Origin: Solea solea
Taxonomy: Eukaryota; Chordata; Actinopteri; Pleuronectiformes; Soleidae
Direction: 5' to 3'
Assembly (NCBI RefSeq): GCF_958295425.1
Contig: NW_026704082.1
Location: 174,501-238,500 of the forward strand
DNA length: 64,000 nucleotides
The translations under genes were made by a program, and so were the position numbers. This document shows, in pieces, positions 15,401 through 29,420 of this stretch. The notes beneath the pieces were generated by a model, which ran no database searches, was not told the origin of the DNA, and worked only from the letters and a program-made list of their open reading frames with translations. Positions within the stretch are counted from its first letter, which is position 1. Every line of letters starts with the position of its first letter.

Positions 15401-18400
15401 AAACACATCCAAACAGTGAAATCATTGCAAAATCAAACACTGAAGGCATATAACTATATCTTATAAGATTTTAACTTTATTTGTGAGGTTTATGTTAACT
15501 GACAGTAGAAAATTGAAAAAAATCAGAAAACAGCCGTATACTTGCTGAATGCGCACAAAAACAGACACAAATAGAAAAACACATCCAAACAGTGAAATCA
15601 TTGCAAAATCAAACACTGAGGATAAATAACTATATCTTATAAGATTTTAACTTTATTTGTGAGGTTTATGTTATGGGACAGTAGAAAATTGAAAAAAATC
15701 AGAAAACAGCCGTATACTTGCTGAATGTGCACAAAAACAGACACAAATAGAAAAACACATCCAAACAGTGAAATCATTGCAAAATCAAACACTGAGGTTA
15801 CAGAAGTATATCTTATAAGATGTTAACTTTATTTGTGAGGTTTATGTAATGGAACAGCAGAAAATTGAAAAAAATCAGAAAACAGCCGTATACTTGCTGA
15901 CTGTGCACAAAAACAGACACCAATAGAAAAACACATCCAAACAGTGAAATCATTGCAAAATCAAACAATGAAGGCATATAACTATATCTTATAAGATTTT
16001 AACTTTATTTGTGAGGTTTATGTTAACTGACAGTAGAAAATTGAAAAAAATCAGAAAACAGCCGTATACTTGCTGAATGCGCACAAAAACAGACACAAAT
16101 AGAAAAACACATCCAAACAGTGAAATCATTGCAAAAAATCAAACACTGAGGATAAATAACTATATCTTATAAGATTTTAACTTTATTTGTGAGGTTTATG
16201 TTAACTGACAGTAGAAAATTGAAAAAAATCAGAAAACAGCCGTATACTTGCTGAATGCGCACAAAAACAGACACAAATAGAAAAACACATCCAAACAGTG
16301 AAATCATTGCAAAATCAAACACTGAGGATAAATAACTATATCTTATAAGATTTTAACTTTATTTGTGAGGTTTATGTTATGGGACAGTAGAAATTTGAAA
16401 AAAATCAGAAAACAGCCGTATACTTGCTGAATGTGCACAAAAACAGACACAAATAGAAAAACACATCCAAACAGTGAAATCATTGCAAAATCAAACACTG
16501 AGGTTACAGAAGTATATCTTATAAGATGTTAACTTTATTTGTGAGGTTTATGTAATGGAACAGTAGAAAATTGAAAAAAATCAGAAAACAGCCGTATACT
16601 TGCTGAATGTGCACAAAAACAGACACCAATAGAAAAACACATCCAAACAGTGAAATCATTGCAAAATCAAACACTGAAGGCATATAACTATATCTTATAA
16701 GATTTTAACTTTATTTGTGAGGTTTATGTTATGGGACAGTAGAAAATTGAAAAAAATCAGAAAACAGCCGTATACTTGCTGAATGCGCACAAAAACAGAC
16801 ACAAATAGAAAAACACATCCAAACAGTGAAATCATTGCAAAATCAAACACTGAGGTTACAGAAGTATATCTTATAAGATGTTAACTTTATTTGTGAGGTT
16901 TATGTTATGGGACAGTAGAAAATTGAAAAAAATCAGAAAACAGCCGTATACTTGCTGAATGCGCACAAAAACAGACACAAATAGAAAAACACATCCAAAC
17001 AGTGAAATCATTGCAAAATCAAACACTGAGGATAAATAACTATATCTTATAAGATTTTAACTTTATTTGTGAGGTTTATGTTATGGGACAGTAGAAAATT
17101 GAAAAAAATCAGAAAACAGCCGTATACTTGCTGAATGTGCACAAAAACAGACACAAATAGAAAAACACATCCAAACAGTGAAATCATTGCAAAATCAAAC
17201 ACTGAGGTTACAGAAGTATATCTTATAAGATGTTAACTTTATTTGTGAGGTTTATGTAATGGAACAGTAGAAAATTGAAAAAAATCAGAAAACAGCCGTA
17301 TACTTGCTGAATGTGCACAAAAACAGACACCAATAGAAAAACACATCCAAACAGTGAAATCATTGCAAAATCAAACACTGAAGGCATATAACTATATCTT
17401 ATAAGATTTTAACTTTATTTGTGAGGTTTATGTTAACTGACAGTAGAAAATTGAAAAAAATCAGAAAACAGCCGTATACTTGCTGAATGCGCACAAAAAC
17501 AGACACAAATAGAAAAACACATCCAAACAGTGAAATCATTGCAAAATCAAACACTGAGGATAAATAACTATATCTTATAAGATTTTAACTTTATTTGTGA
17601 GGTTTATGTTATGGGACAGTAGAAAATTGAAAAAAATCAGAAAACAGCCGTATACTTGCTGAATGTGCACAAAAACAGACACAAATAGAAAAACACATCC
17701 AAACAGTGAAATCATTGCAAAATCAAACACTGAGGTTACAGAAGTATATCTTATAAGATGTTAACTTTATTTGTGAGGTTTATGTAATGGAACAGTAGAA
17801 AATTGAAAAAAATCAGAAAACAGCCGTATACTTGCTGAATGTGCACAAAAACAGACACCAACAGAAAAACACATCCAAACAGTGAAATCATTGCAAAATC
17901 AAACACTGAAGGCATATATAACTATATCTTATAAGATTTTAACTTTATTTGTGAGGTTTATGTTAACTGACAGTAGAAAATTGAAAAAAATCAGAAAACA
18001 GCCGTATACTTGCTGAATGCGCACAAAAACAGACACAAATAGAAAAACACATCCAAACAGTGAAATCATTGCAAAATCAAACACTGAGGTTACAGAAGTA
18101 TATCTTATAAGATGTTAACTTTATTTGTGAGGTTTATGTTATAGGACAGTAGAAAATTGAAAAAAATCAGAAAACAGCCGTATACTTGCTGAATGTGCAC
18201 AAAAACAGACACAAATAGAAAAACACATCCAAACAGTGAAATCATTGCAAAATCAAACACTGAGGTTACAGAAGTATATCTTATAAGATGTTAACTTTAT
18301 TTGTGAGGTTTATGTTATGGGACAGTAGAAAATTGAAAAAAATCAGAAACAGCCGTATACTTGCTGAATGTGCACAACAAAAGACACAAATAGAAAAACA

Positions 18401-18604
18401 CATCCAAACAGTGAAATCATTGCAAAATCAAACACTGAGGTTACAGAAGTATATCTTATAAGATTTTAACTTTATTTGTGAGGTTTATGTTATGGGACAG
18501 TAGAAAATTGAAAAAAATCAGAAAACAGCCGTATACTTGCTGAATGTGCACAAAAACAGACACAAATAGAAAAACACATCCAAACAGTGAAATCATTGCA
18601 AAAT
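3425..18604 (+). repeat. Long HOR of about 7 kb (38-40 monomers), adjacent copies
   Basis: Private markers recur in order at large fixed offsets. The accaacag unit with a TA-expanded linker at 4121 recurs at 10813 (6,692 bp), 17857 (7,044) and 21553. tataggacag units occur at 4401, 11093, 18137, 21833 and 25531. cagcagaaaattg units occur at 5994, 8811, 12686, 15855 and 23251. Roughly 3,425-6,640 recurs at 10,117-13,332 with offset 6,692; roughly 6,640-11,560 recurs at 13,684-18,604 with offset 7,044, apart from a few recombined units near 9.7-10.2 kb. The 352-bp difference between the two offsets is two monomers. Units of about 38-40 monomers are long for a satellite HOR. Confidence 0.85.
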
Positions 18605-20225
18605 CAAACACTGAGGTTACAGAAGTATATCTTATAAGATGTTAACTTTATTTATGAGGTTTATGTTACGGGACAATAGAAAATTGAAAAAAATCAGAAA
18701 ACAGCCGTATACTTGCTGAATGTGCACAACAAAAGACACAAATAGAAAAACACATCCAAACAGTGAAATCATTGCAAAATCAAACACTGAAGGCATATAA
18801 CTATATCTTATAAGATTTTAACTTTATTTGTGAGGTTTATGTTATGGGACAGTAGAAAATTGAAAAAAATCAGAAAACAGCCATATACTTGCTGAATGTG
18901 CACAAAAACAGACACAAATAGAAAAACACATCCAAACAGTGAAATCATTGCAAAATCAAACACTGAGGGTACAGAAGTATATCTTATAAGATGTTTACTT
19001 TATTTGTGAGGTTTATGTTATGGGACAGTAGAAAATTGAAAAAAATCAGAAAACAGCCGTATACTTGCTGAATGTGCACAACAAAAGACACTAATAGAAA
19101 AACACATCCAAACAGTGAAATCATTGCAAAATCAAACACTGAGGTTACAGAAGTATATCTTATAAGATGTTAACTTTATTTGTGAGGTTTATGTAATGGA
19201 ACAGTAGAAAATTGAAAAAAATCAGAAAACAGCCGTATACTTGCTGAATGTGCACAAAAACAGACACCAATAGAAAAACACATCCAAACAGTGAAATCAT
19301 TGCAAAATCAAACACTGAAGGCATATAACTATATCTTATAAGATTTTGACTTTATTTGTGAGGTTTATGTTAACTGACAGTAGAAAATTGAAAAAAATCA
19401 GAAAACAGCCATATACTTGCTGAATGCGCACAAAAACAGACACAAATAGAAAAACACATCCAAACAGTGAAATCATTGCAAAATCAAACACTGAGGTTAC
19501 AGAAGTATATCTTATAAGATGTTAACTTTATTTGTGAGGTTTATGTTATGGGACAGTAGAAAATTGAAAAAAATCAGAAAACAGCCGTATACTTGCTGAA
19601 TGCGCACAAAAACAGACACAAATAGAAAAACACATCCAAACAGTGAAATCATTGCAAAATCAAACACTGAGGATAAATAACTATATCTTATAAGATTTTA
19701 ACTTTATTTGTGAGGTTTATGTTATGGGACAGTAGAAAATTGAAAAAAATCAGAAAACAGCCGTATACTTGCTGAATGTGCACAAAAACAGACACAAATA
19801 GAAAAACACATCCAAACAGTGAAATCATTGCAAAATCAAACACTGAAGGCATATAACTATATCTTATAAGATGTTAACTTTATTTATGAGGTTTATGTTA
19901 CGGGACAATAGAAAATTGAAAAAAATCAGAAAACAGCCGTATACTTGCTGAATGTGCACAACAAAAGACACAAATAGAAAAACACATCCAAACAGTGAAA
20001 TCATTGCAAAATCAAACACTGACGGCATATAACTATATCTTATAAGATTTTAACTTTATTTGTGAGGTTTATGTTATGGGACAGTAGAAAATTGAAAAAA
20101 ATCAGAAAACAGCCGTATACTTGCTGAATGTGCACAAAAACAGACACAAATAGAAAAACACATCCAAACAGTGAAATCATTGCAAAATCAAACACTGAGG
20201 TTACAGAAGTATATCTTATAAGATG
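18137..20225 (+). repeat. Recurrence of 1,408-3,496 (offset 16,729 bp)
   Basis: From the tataggacag unit at 18137 the series of variants follows that from 1408: the cagaaacagcc unit, the acgggacaatag units, the gattttgac unit and the gacggcatata unit (3292 and 20021) all fit an offset of 16,729 bp. A difference is ccatatac at about 18,890, where the first copy has ccgtatac (a CpG change). Just downstream, at about 20,231, the pattern switches to that of 8,081, marking a junction between two HOR haplotypes. Confidence 0.8.
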
Positions 20226-20230
20226 TTAAC

Positions 20231-23200
20231 TTTATTTATGAGGTTTATGTTATGGGACAGTAGAAAATTGAAAAAATCAGAAAACAGCCGTATACTTGCT
20301 GAATGTGCACAACAAAAGACACTAATAGAAAAACACATCCAAACAGTGAAATCATTGCAAAATCAAACACTGAGGTTACAGAAGTATATCTTATAAGATG
20401 TTAACTTTATTTGTGAGGTTTATGTAATGGAACAGTAGAAAATTGAAAAAAATCAGAAAACAGCCGTATACTTGCTGAATGTGCACAAAAACAGACACCA
20501 ATAGAAAAACACATCCAAACAGTGAAATCATTGCAAAATCAAACACTGAAGGCATATAACTATATCTTATAAGATTTTAACTTTATTTGTGAGGTTTATG
20601 TTAACTGACAGTAGAAAATTGAAAAAAATCAGAAAACAGCCGTATACTTGCTGAATGCGCACAAAAACAGACACAAATAGAAAAACACATCCAAACAGTG
20701 AAATCATTGCAAAATCAAACACTGAGGATAAATAACTATATCTTATAAGATTTTAACTTTATTTGTGAGGTTTATGTTATGGGACAGTAGAAAATTGAAA
20801 AAAATCAGAAAACAGCCGTATACTTGCTGAATGTGCACAAAAACAGACACAAATAGAAAAACACATCCAAACAGTGAAATCATTGCAAAATCAAACACTG
20901 AGGTTACAGAAGTATATCTTATAAGATGTTAACTTTATTTGTGAGGTTTATGTAATGGAACAGTAGAAAATTGAAAAAAATCAGAAAACAGCCGTATACT
21001 TGCTGAATGTGCACAAAAACAGACACCAATAGAAAAACACATCCAAACAGTGAAATCATTGCAAAATCAAACACTGAAGGCATATAACTATATCTTATAA
21101 GATTTTAACTTTATTTGTGAGGTTTATGTTAACTGACAGTAGAAAATTGAAAAAAATCAGAAAACAGCCGTATACTTGCTGAATGCGCACAAAAACAGAC
21201 ACAAATAGAAAAACACATCCAAACAGTGAAATCATTGCAAAATCAAACACTGAGGATAAATAACTATATCTTATAAGATTTTAACTTTATTTGTGAGGTT
21301 TATGTTATGGGACAGTAGAAAATTGAAAAAAATCAGAAAACAGCCGTATACTTGCTGAATGTGCACAAAAACAGACACAAATAGAAAAACACATCCAAAC
21401 AGTGAAATCATTGCAAAATCAAACACTGAGGTTACAGAAGTATATCTTATAAGATGTTAACTTTATTTGTGAGGTTTATGTAATGGAACAGTAGAAAATT
21501 GAAAAAAATCAGAAAACAGCCGTATACTTGCTGAATGTGCACAAAAACAGACACCAACAGAAAAACACATCCAAACAGTGAAATCATTGCAAAATCAAAC
21601 ACTGAAGGCATATATAACTATATCTTATAAGATTTTAACTTTATTTGTGAGGTTTATGTTAACTGACAGTAGAAAATTGAAAAAAATCAGAAAACAGCCG
21701 TATACTTGCTGAATGCGCACAAAAACAGACACAAATAGAAAAACACATCCAAACAGTGAAATCATTGCAAAATCAAACACTGAGGTTACAGAAGTATATC
21801 TTATAAGATGTTAACTTTATTTGTGAGGTTTATGTTATAGGACAGTAGAAAATTGAAAAAAATCAGAAAACAGCCGTATACTTGCTGAATGTGCACAAAA
21901 ACAGACACAAATAGAAAAACACATCCAAACAGTGAAATCATTGCAAAATCAAACACTGAGGTTACAGAAGTATATCTTATAAGATTTTAACTTTATTTGT
22001 GAGGTTTATGTTATGGGACAGTAGAAAATTGAAAAAAATCAGAAAACAGCCGTATACTTGCTGAATGTGCACAAAAACAGACACAAATAGAAAAACACAT
22101 CCAAACAGTGAAATCATTGCAAAATCAAACACTGAGGATAAATAACTATATCTTATAAGATTTTAACTTTATTTGTGAGGTTTATGTTATGGGACAGTAG
22201 AAAATTCAAAAAAATCAGAAAACAGCCGTATACTTGCTGAATGTGCACAAAAACAGACACAAATAGAAAAACACATCCAAACAGTGAAATCATTGCAAAA
22301 TCAAACACTGAGGTTACAGAAGTATATCTTATAAGATGTTAACTTTATTTGTGAGGTTTATGTTATGGGACAGTAGAAAATTGAAAAAAATCAGAAAACA
22401 GCCGTATACTTGCTGAATGTGCACAACAAAAGACACTAATAGAAAAACACATCCAAACAGTGAAATCATTGCAAAATCAAACACTGAGGTTACAGAAGTA
22501 TATCTTATAAGATTTTAACTTTATTTGTGAGGTTTATGTAATGGAACAGTAGAAAATTGAAAAAAATCAGAAAACAGCCGTATACTTGCTGAATGTGCAC
22601 AAAAACAGACACCAATAGAAAAACACATCCAAACAGTGAAATCATTGCAAAATCAAACACTGAAGGCATATAACTATATCTTATAAGATTTTAACTTTAT
22701 TTGTGAGGTTTATGTTAACTGACAGTAGAAAATTGAAAAAAATCAGAAAACAGCCGTATACTTGCTGAATGTGCACAAAAACAGACACAAATAGAAAAAC
22801 ACATCCAAACAGTGAAATCATTGCAAAATCAAACACTGAGGTTACAGAAGTATATCTTATAAGATGTTAACTTTATTTGTGAGGTTTATGTAATGGAACA
22901 GTAGAAAATTGAAAAAAATCAGAAAACAGCCGTATACTTGCTGAATGTGCACAAAAACAGACACCAATAGAAAAACACATCCAAACAGTGAAATCATTGC
23001 AAAATCAAACACTGAAGGCATATAACTATATCTTATAAGATTTTAACTTTATTTGTGAGGTTTATGTTAACTGACAGTAGAAAATTGAAAAAAATCAGAA
23101 AACAGCCGTATACTTGCTGAATGCGCACAAAAACAGACACAAATAGAAAAACACATCCAAACAGTGAAATCATTGCAAAATCAAACACTGAGGTTACAGA

Positions 23201-24930
23201 AGTATATCTTATAAGATGTTAACTTTATTTGTGAGGTTTATGTAATGGAACAGCAGAAAATTGAAAAAAATCAGAAAACAGCCGTATACTTGCTGACTGT
23301 GCACAAAAACAGACACCAATAGAAAAACACATCCAAACAGTGAAATCATTGCAAAATCAAACAATGAAGGCATATAACTATATCTTATAAGATTTTAACT
23401 TTATTTGTGAGGTTTGTGTTAACTGACAGTAGAAAATTGAAAAAAATCAGAAAACAGCCGTATACTTGCTGAATGCGCACAAAAACAGACACAAATAGAA
23501 AAACACATCCAAACAGTGAAATCATTGCAAAATCAAACACTGAGGTTACAGAAGTATATCTTATAAGATGTTAACTTTATTTGTGAGGTTTATGTTATGG
23601 GACAGTAGAAAATTGAAAAAAATCAGAAAACAGCCGTATACTTGCTGAATGCGCACAAAAACAGACACAAATAGAAAAACACATCCAAACAGTGAAATCA
23701 TTGCAAAAAATCAAACACTGAGGATAAATAACTATATCTTATAAGATTTTAACTTTATTTGTGAGGTTTATGTTAACTGACAGTAGAAAATTGAAAAAAA
23801 TCAGAAAACAGCCGTATACTTGCTGAATGCGCACAAAAACAGACACAAATAGAAAAACACATCCAAACAGTGAAATCATTGTAAAATCAAACACTGAGGA
23901 TAAATAACTATATCTTATAAGATTTTAACTTTATTTGTGAGGTTTATGTTATGGGACAGTAGAAAATTGAAAAAAATCAGAAAACAGCCGTATACTTGCT
24001 GAATGTGCACAAAAACAGACACAAATAGAAAAACACATCCAAACAGTGAAATCATTGCAAAATCAAACACTGAGGTTACAGAAGTATATCTTATAAGATG
24101 TTAACTTTATTTGTGAGGTTTATGTAATGGAACAGTAGAAAATTGAAAAAAATCAGAAAACAGCCGTATACTTGCTGAATGTGCACAAAAACAGACACCA
24201 ATAGAAAAACACATCCAAACAGTGAAATCATTGCAAAATCAAACACTGAAGGCATATAACTATATCTTATAAGATTTTAACTTTATTTGTGAGGTTTATG
24301 TTAACTGACAGTAGAAAATTGAAAAAAATCAGAAAACAGCCGTATACTTGCTGAATGCGCACAAAAACAGACACAAATAGAAAAACACATCCAAACAGTG
24401 AAATCATTGCAAAATCAAACACTGAGGTAACAGAAGTATATCTTATAAGATGTTAACTTTATTTGTGAGGTTTATGTTATGGGACAGTAGAAAATTGAAA
24501 AAAATCAGAAAACAGCCGTATACTTGCTGAATGCGCACAAAAACAGACACAAATAGAAAAACACATCCAAACAGTGAAATCATTGCAAAATCAAACACTG
24601 AGGATAAATAACTATATCTTATAAGATTTTAACTTTATTTGTGAGGTTTATGTTATGGGACAGTAGAAAATTGAAAAAAATCAGAAAACAGCCGTATACT
24701 TGCTGAATGTGCACAAAAACAGACACAAATAGAAAAACACATCCAAACAGTGAAATCATTGCAAAATCAAACACTGAGGGTACAGAAGTATATCTTATAA
24801 GATGTTTACTTTATTTGTGAGGTTTATGTTATGGGACAGTAGAAAATTGAAAAAAATCAGAAAACAGCCGTATACTTGCTGAATGTGCACAACAAAAGAC
24901 ACTAATAGAAAAACACATCCAAACAGTGAA
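20231..24930 (+). repeat. Third, rearranged copy of the ~7 kb HOR
   Basis: This stretch is a mosaic of pieces of the earlier HOR. Its start matches 8,081 onward at an offset of 12,150, including the one-base-short aaaaaatcag unit. From about 21,000 to 21,960 it matches the segment ending near 11,220 at offset 10,740. After the loss of one 175-bp monomer near 21,980 it follows 11,450-14,360 at offset 10,565 (cagcag at 12686 and 23251, the attgtaaaatc unit at 13,315 and 23,879). Only scattered substitutions separate the copies, such as ggtaacag at about 24,426. Confidence 0.8.
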
Positions 24931-25739
24931 ATCATTGCAAAATCAAACACTGAGGTTACAGAAGTATATCTTATAAGATGTTAACTTTATTTGTGAGGTT
25001 TATGTAATGGAACAGTAGAAAATTGAAAAAAATCAGAAAACAGCCGTATACTTGCTGAATGTGCACAAAAACAGACACCAATAGAAAAACACATCCAAAC
25101 AGTGAAATCATTGCAAAATCAAACACTGAAGGCATATAACTATATCTTATAAGATTTTAACTTTATTTGTGAGGTTTATGTTAACTGACAGTAGAAAATT
25201 GAAAAAAATCAGAAAACAGCCGTATACTTGCTGAATGCGCACAAAAACAGACACAAATAGAAAAACACATCCAAACAGTGAAATCATTGCAAAATCAAAC
25301 ACTGAGGATAAATAACTATATCTTATAAGATTTTAACTTTATTTGTGAGGTTTATGTTATGGGACAGTAGAAAATTGAAAAAAATCAGAAAACAGCCGTA
25401 TACTTGCTGAATGTGCACAAAAACAGACACAAATAGAAAAACACATCCAAACAGTGAAATCATTGCAAAATCAAACACTGAGGTTACAGAAGTATATCTT
25501 ATAAGATGTTAACTTTATTTGTGAGGTTTATGTTATAGGACAGTAGAAAATTGAAAAAAATCAGAAAACAGCCGTATACTTGCTGAATGTGCACAAAAAC
25601 AGACACAAATAGAAAAACACATCCAAACAGTGAAATCATTGCAAAATCAAACACTGAAGGCATATAACTATATCTTATAAGATGTTAACTTTATTTGTGA
25701 GTTTTATGTTATGGGACAGTAGAAAATTGAAAAAAAACA

Positions 25740-27240
25740 GAAAACAGCCGTATACTTGCTGAATGTGCACAAAAACAGACACAAATAGAAAAACACATCC
25801 AAACAGTGAAATCATTGCAAAATCAAACACTGAAGGCATATAACTATATCTTATAAGATTTTAACTTTATTTGTGAGTTTTATGTTATGGGACAGTAGAA
25901 AATTGAAAAAAAACAGAAAACAGCCGTATACTTGCTGAATGTGCACAAAAACAGACACAAATAGAAAAACACATCCAAACAGTGAAATCATTGCAAAATC
26001 AAACACTGAAGGCATATAACTATATCTTATAAGATGTTAACTTTATTTGTGAGGTTTATGTTATGCGACAGTAGAAAATTGAAAAAAATCAGAAAACAGC
26101 CGTATACTTGCTGAATGTGCACAAAAACAGACACAAATAGAAAAACACATCCAAACAGTGAAATCATTGCAAAATCAAACACTGAGGGTACAGAAGTATA
26201 TCTTATAAGATGTTTACTTTATTTGTGAGGTTAATGTTATGGGACAGTAGAAAATTAAAAAAAATCAGAAAACAGCCGTATACTTGCTGAATGTGCACAA
26301 AAACAGACACAAATAGAAAAACACATCCAAACAGTGAAATCATTGCAAAATCAAACACTGAGGTTACAGAAGTATATCTTATAAGATTTTAACTTTATTT
26401 GTGAGGTTTATGTTATGGGACAGTAGAAAATTGAAAAAAATCAGAAAACAGCCGTATACTTGCTGAATGTGCACAAAAACAGACACAAATAGAAAAACAC
26501 ATCCAAACAGTGAAATCATTGCAAAATCAAACACTGAAGGCATATAACTATATCTTATAAGATTTTAACTTTATTTGTGAGTTTTATGTTATGGGACAGT
26601 AGAAAATTGAAAAAAAACAGAAAACAGCCGTATACTTGCTGAATGTGCACAAAAACAGACACAAATAGAAAAACACATCCAAACAGTGAAATCATTGCAA
26701 AATCAAACACTGAAGGCATATAACTATATCTTATAAGATGTTAACTTTATTTGTGAGGTTTATGTTATGCGACAGTAGAAAATTGAAAAAAATCAGAAAA
26801 CAGCCGTATACTTGCTGAATGTGCACAAAAACAGACACAAATAGAAAAACACATCCAAACAGTGAAATCATTGCAAAATCAAACACTGAGGGTACAGAAG
26901 TATATCTTATAAGATGTTTACTTTATTTGTGAGGTTAATGTTATGGGACAGTAGAAAATTAAAAAAAATCAGAAAACAGCCGTATACTTGCTGAATGTGC
27001 ACAAAAACAGACACAAATAGAAAAACACATCCAAACAGTGAAATCATTGCAAAATCAAACACTGAGGTTACAGAAGTATATCTTATAAGATTTTAACTTT
27101 ATTTGTGAGGTTTATGTTATGGGACAGTAGAAAATTGAAAAAAATCAGAAAACAGCCGTATACTTGCTGAATGTGCACAAAAACAGACACAAATAGAAAA
27201 ACACATCCAAACAGTGAAATCATTGCAAAATCAAACACTG
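25740..27240 (+). repeat. Tandem duplication of four monomers (704 bp)
   Basis: Four-monomer blocks follow each other at an offset of 704 bp. The gagttttatg unit at 25875 recurs at 26579, ttatgcgacag at 26061 recurs at 26765, gaggttaatg at 26227 recurs at 26931, and the aaaattaaaaaaaatc unit at 26251 recurs at 26955. The match ends near 26,535/27,240, where the linkers differ (aggcatataac against ggataaataac). The gagttttatg and aaaaaaacag variants are essentially private to this zone, so the duplication is local and recent relative to spread through the array. Confidence 0.85.
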
Positions 27241-27594
27241 AGGATAAATAACTATATCTTATAAGATTTTAACTTTATTTGTGAGGTTTATGTTATGGGA
27301 CAGTAGAAAATTCAAAAAAATCAGAAAACAGCCGTATACTTGCTGAATGTGCACAAAAACAGACACAAATAGAAAAACACATCCAAACAGTGAAATCATT
27401 GCAAAATCAAACACTGAGGTTAGAGAAGTATATCTTATAAGATGTTAACTTTATTTGTGAGGTTTATGTTATGGGACAGTAGAAAATTGAAAAAAATCAG
27501 AAAACAGCCGTATACTTGCTGAATGCGCACAAAAACAGACACAAATAGAAAAACACATCCAAACAGTGAAATCATTGCAAAATCAAACACTGAG

Positions 27595-27625
27595 GATAAA
27601 AAACTATATCTTAAAGATGTTTACT
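27595..27625 (+). repeat. Monomer with a broken dyad (one-base deletion)
   Basis: The 12-bp palindrome ATCTTATAAGAT, found in nearly every unit, reads atcttaaagat here because one T is missing, and the linker is ggataaaaaac. It is one of the few visible exceptions in the window; others are the ctcataag and cttacaag variants near 28,666, 29,899, 34,934, 40,556, 54,071 and 62,840. Confidence 0.75.
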
Positions 27626-28860
27626 TTATTTGTGAGGTTTATGTTACGGGACAATAGAAAATTGAAAAAAATCAGAAAACAGCCGTATACTTGCTGAATG
27701 TGCACAAAAACAGACACAAATAGAAAAACACATCCAAACAGTGAAATCATTGCAAAATCAAACACTGAGGGTACAGAAGTATATCTTATAAGATGTTTAC
27801 TTTATTTGTGAGGTTTATGTTATGGGACAGTAGAAAATTGAAAAAAATCAGAAAACAGCCGTATACTTGCTCAATGTGCACAACAAAAGACACAAATAGA
27901 AAAACACATCCAAACAGTGAAATCATTGCAAAATCAAACACTGACGGCATATAACTATATCTTATAAGATTTTAACTTTATTTGTGAGGTTTATGTTATG
28001 GGACAGTAGAAAATTGAAAAAAATCAGAAAACAGCCGTATACTTGCTGAATGCGCACAAAAACAGACACAAATAGAAAAACACATCCAAACAGTGAAATC
28101 ATTGCAAAATCAAACACTGAGGATAAATAACTATATCTTATAAGATTTTAACTTTATTTGTGAGGTTTATGTTATGGGACAGTAGAAAATTGAAAAAAAT
28201 GAGAAAACAGCCGTATACTTGCTGAATGCGCACAAAAACAGACACAAATAGAAAAACACATCCAAACAGTGAAATCATTGCAAAATCAAACACTGAAGGC
28301 ATATAACTATATCTTATAAGATTTTAACTTTATTTGTGAGGTTTATGTTACGGGACAATAGAAAATTGAAAAAAATCAGAAAACAGCCGTATACTTGCTG
28401 AATGTGCACAAAAACAGACACAAATAGAAAAACACATCCAAACAGTGAAATCATTGCAAAATCAAACACTGAAGGCATATAACTATATCTTATAAGATGT
28501 TAACTTTATTTTTGAGGTTTATGTTATGGGACAGTAGAAAATTGAAAAAAATCAGAAAACAGCCGTATACTTGCTGAATGTGCACAACAAAAGACACAAA
28601 TAGAAAAACACATCCAAACAGTGAAATCATTGCAAAATCAAACACTGAGGTTACAGAAGTATATCTCATAAGATTTTAACTTTATTTGTGAGGTTTATGT
28701 TATGGGACAGTAGAAAATTGAAAAAAATCAGAAAACAGCCGTATACTTGCTGGATGTGCACAAAAACAGACACAAATAGAAAAACACATCCAAACAGTGA
28801 AATCATTGCAAAATCAAACACTGAAGGCATATAACTATATCTTATAAGATGTTAACTTTA

Positions 28861-29420
28861 TTCATGAGGTTTATGTTACGGGACAATAGAAAATTGAAAA
28901 AAATCAGAAAACAGCCGTATACTTGCTGAATGTGCACAAAAACAGACACAAATAGAAAAACACATCCAAACAGTGAAATCATTGCAAAATCAAACACTGA
29001 AGGCATATAACTTTATCTTATAAGATGTTAACTTTATTTATGAGGTTTATGTTACAGGACAATAGAAAATTGAAAAAAATCAGAAAACAGCCGTATACTT
29101 GCTGAATGTGCACAACAAAAGACACAAATAGAAAAACACATCCAAACAGTGAAATCATTGCAAAATCAAACACTGAAGGCATATAACTATATCTTATAAG
29201 ATGTTAACTTTATTCATGAGGTTTATGTTACGGGACAATAGAAAATTGAAAAAAATCAGAAAACAGCCGTATACTTGCTGAATGTGCACAAAAACAGACA
29301 CAAATAGAAAAACACATCCAAACAGTGAAATCATTGCAAAATCAAACACTGAAGGCATATAACTTTATCTTATAAGATGTTAACTTTATTTATGAGGTTT
29401 ATGTTACAGGACAATAGAAA
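28861..29420 (+). repeat. Dimer duplication (352 bp)
   Basis: A two-monomer block recurs at an offset of 352 bp. The ttcatgagg junction at 28861 recurs at 29213, followed in both by an acgggacaatag unit, an aactttatc linker variant and a tatttatgagg...acaggacaatag unit. The shared private combination shows that two monomers were copied together. Confidence 0.8.
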
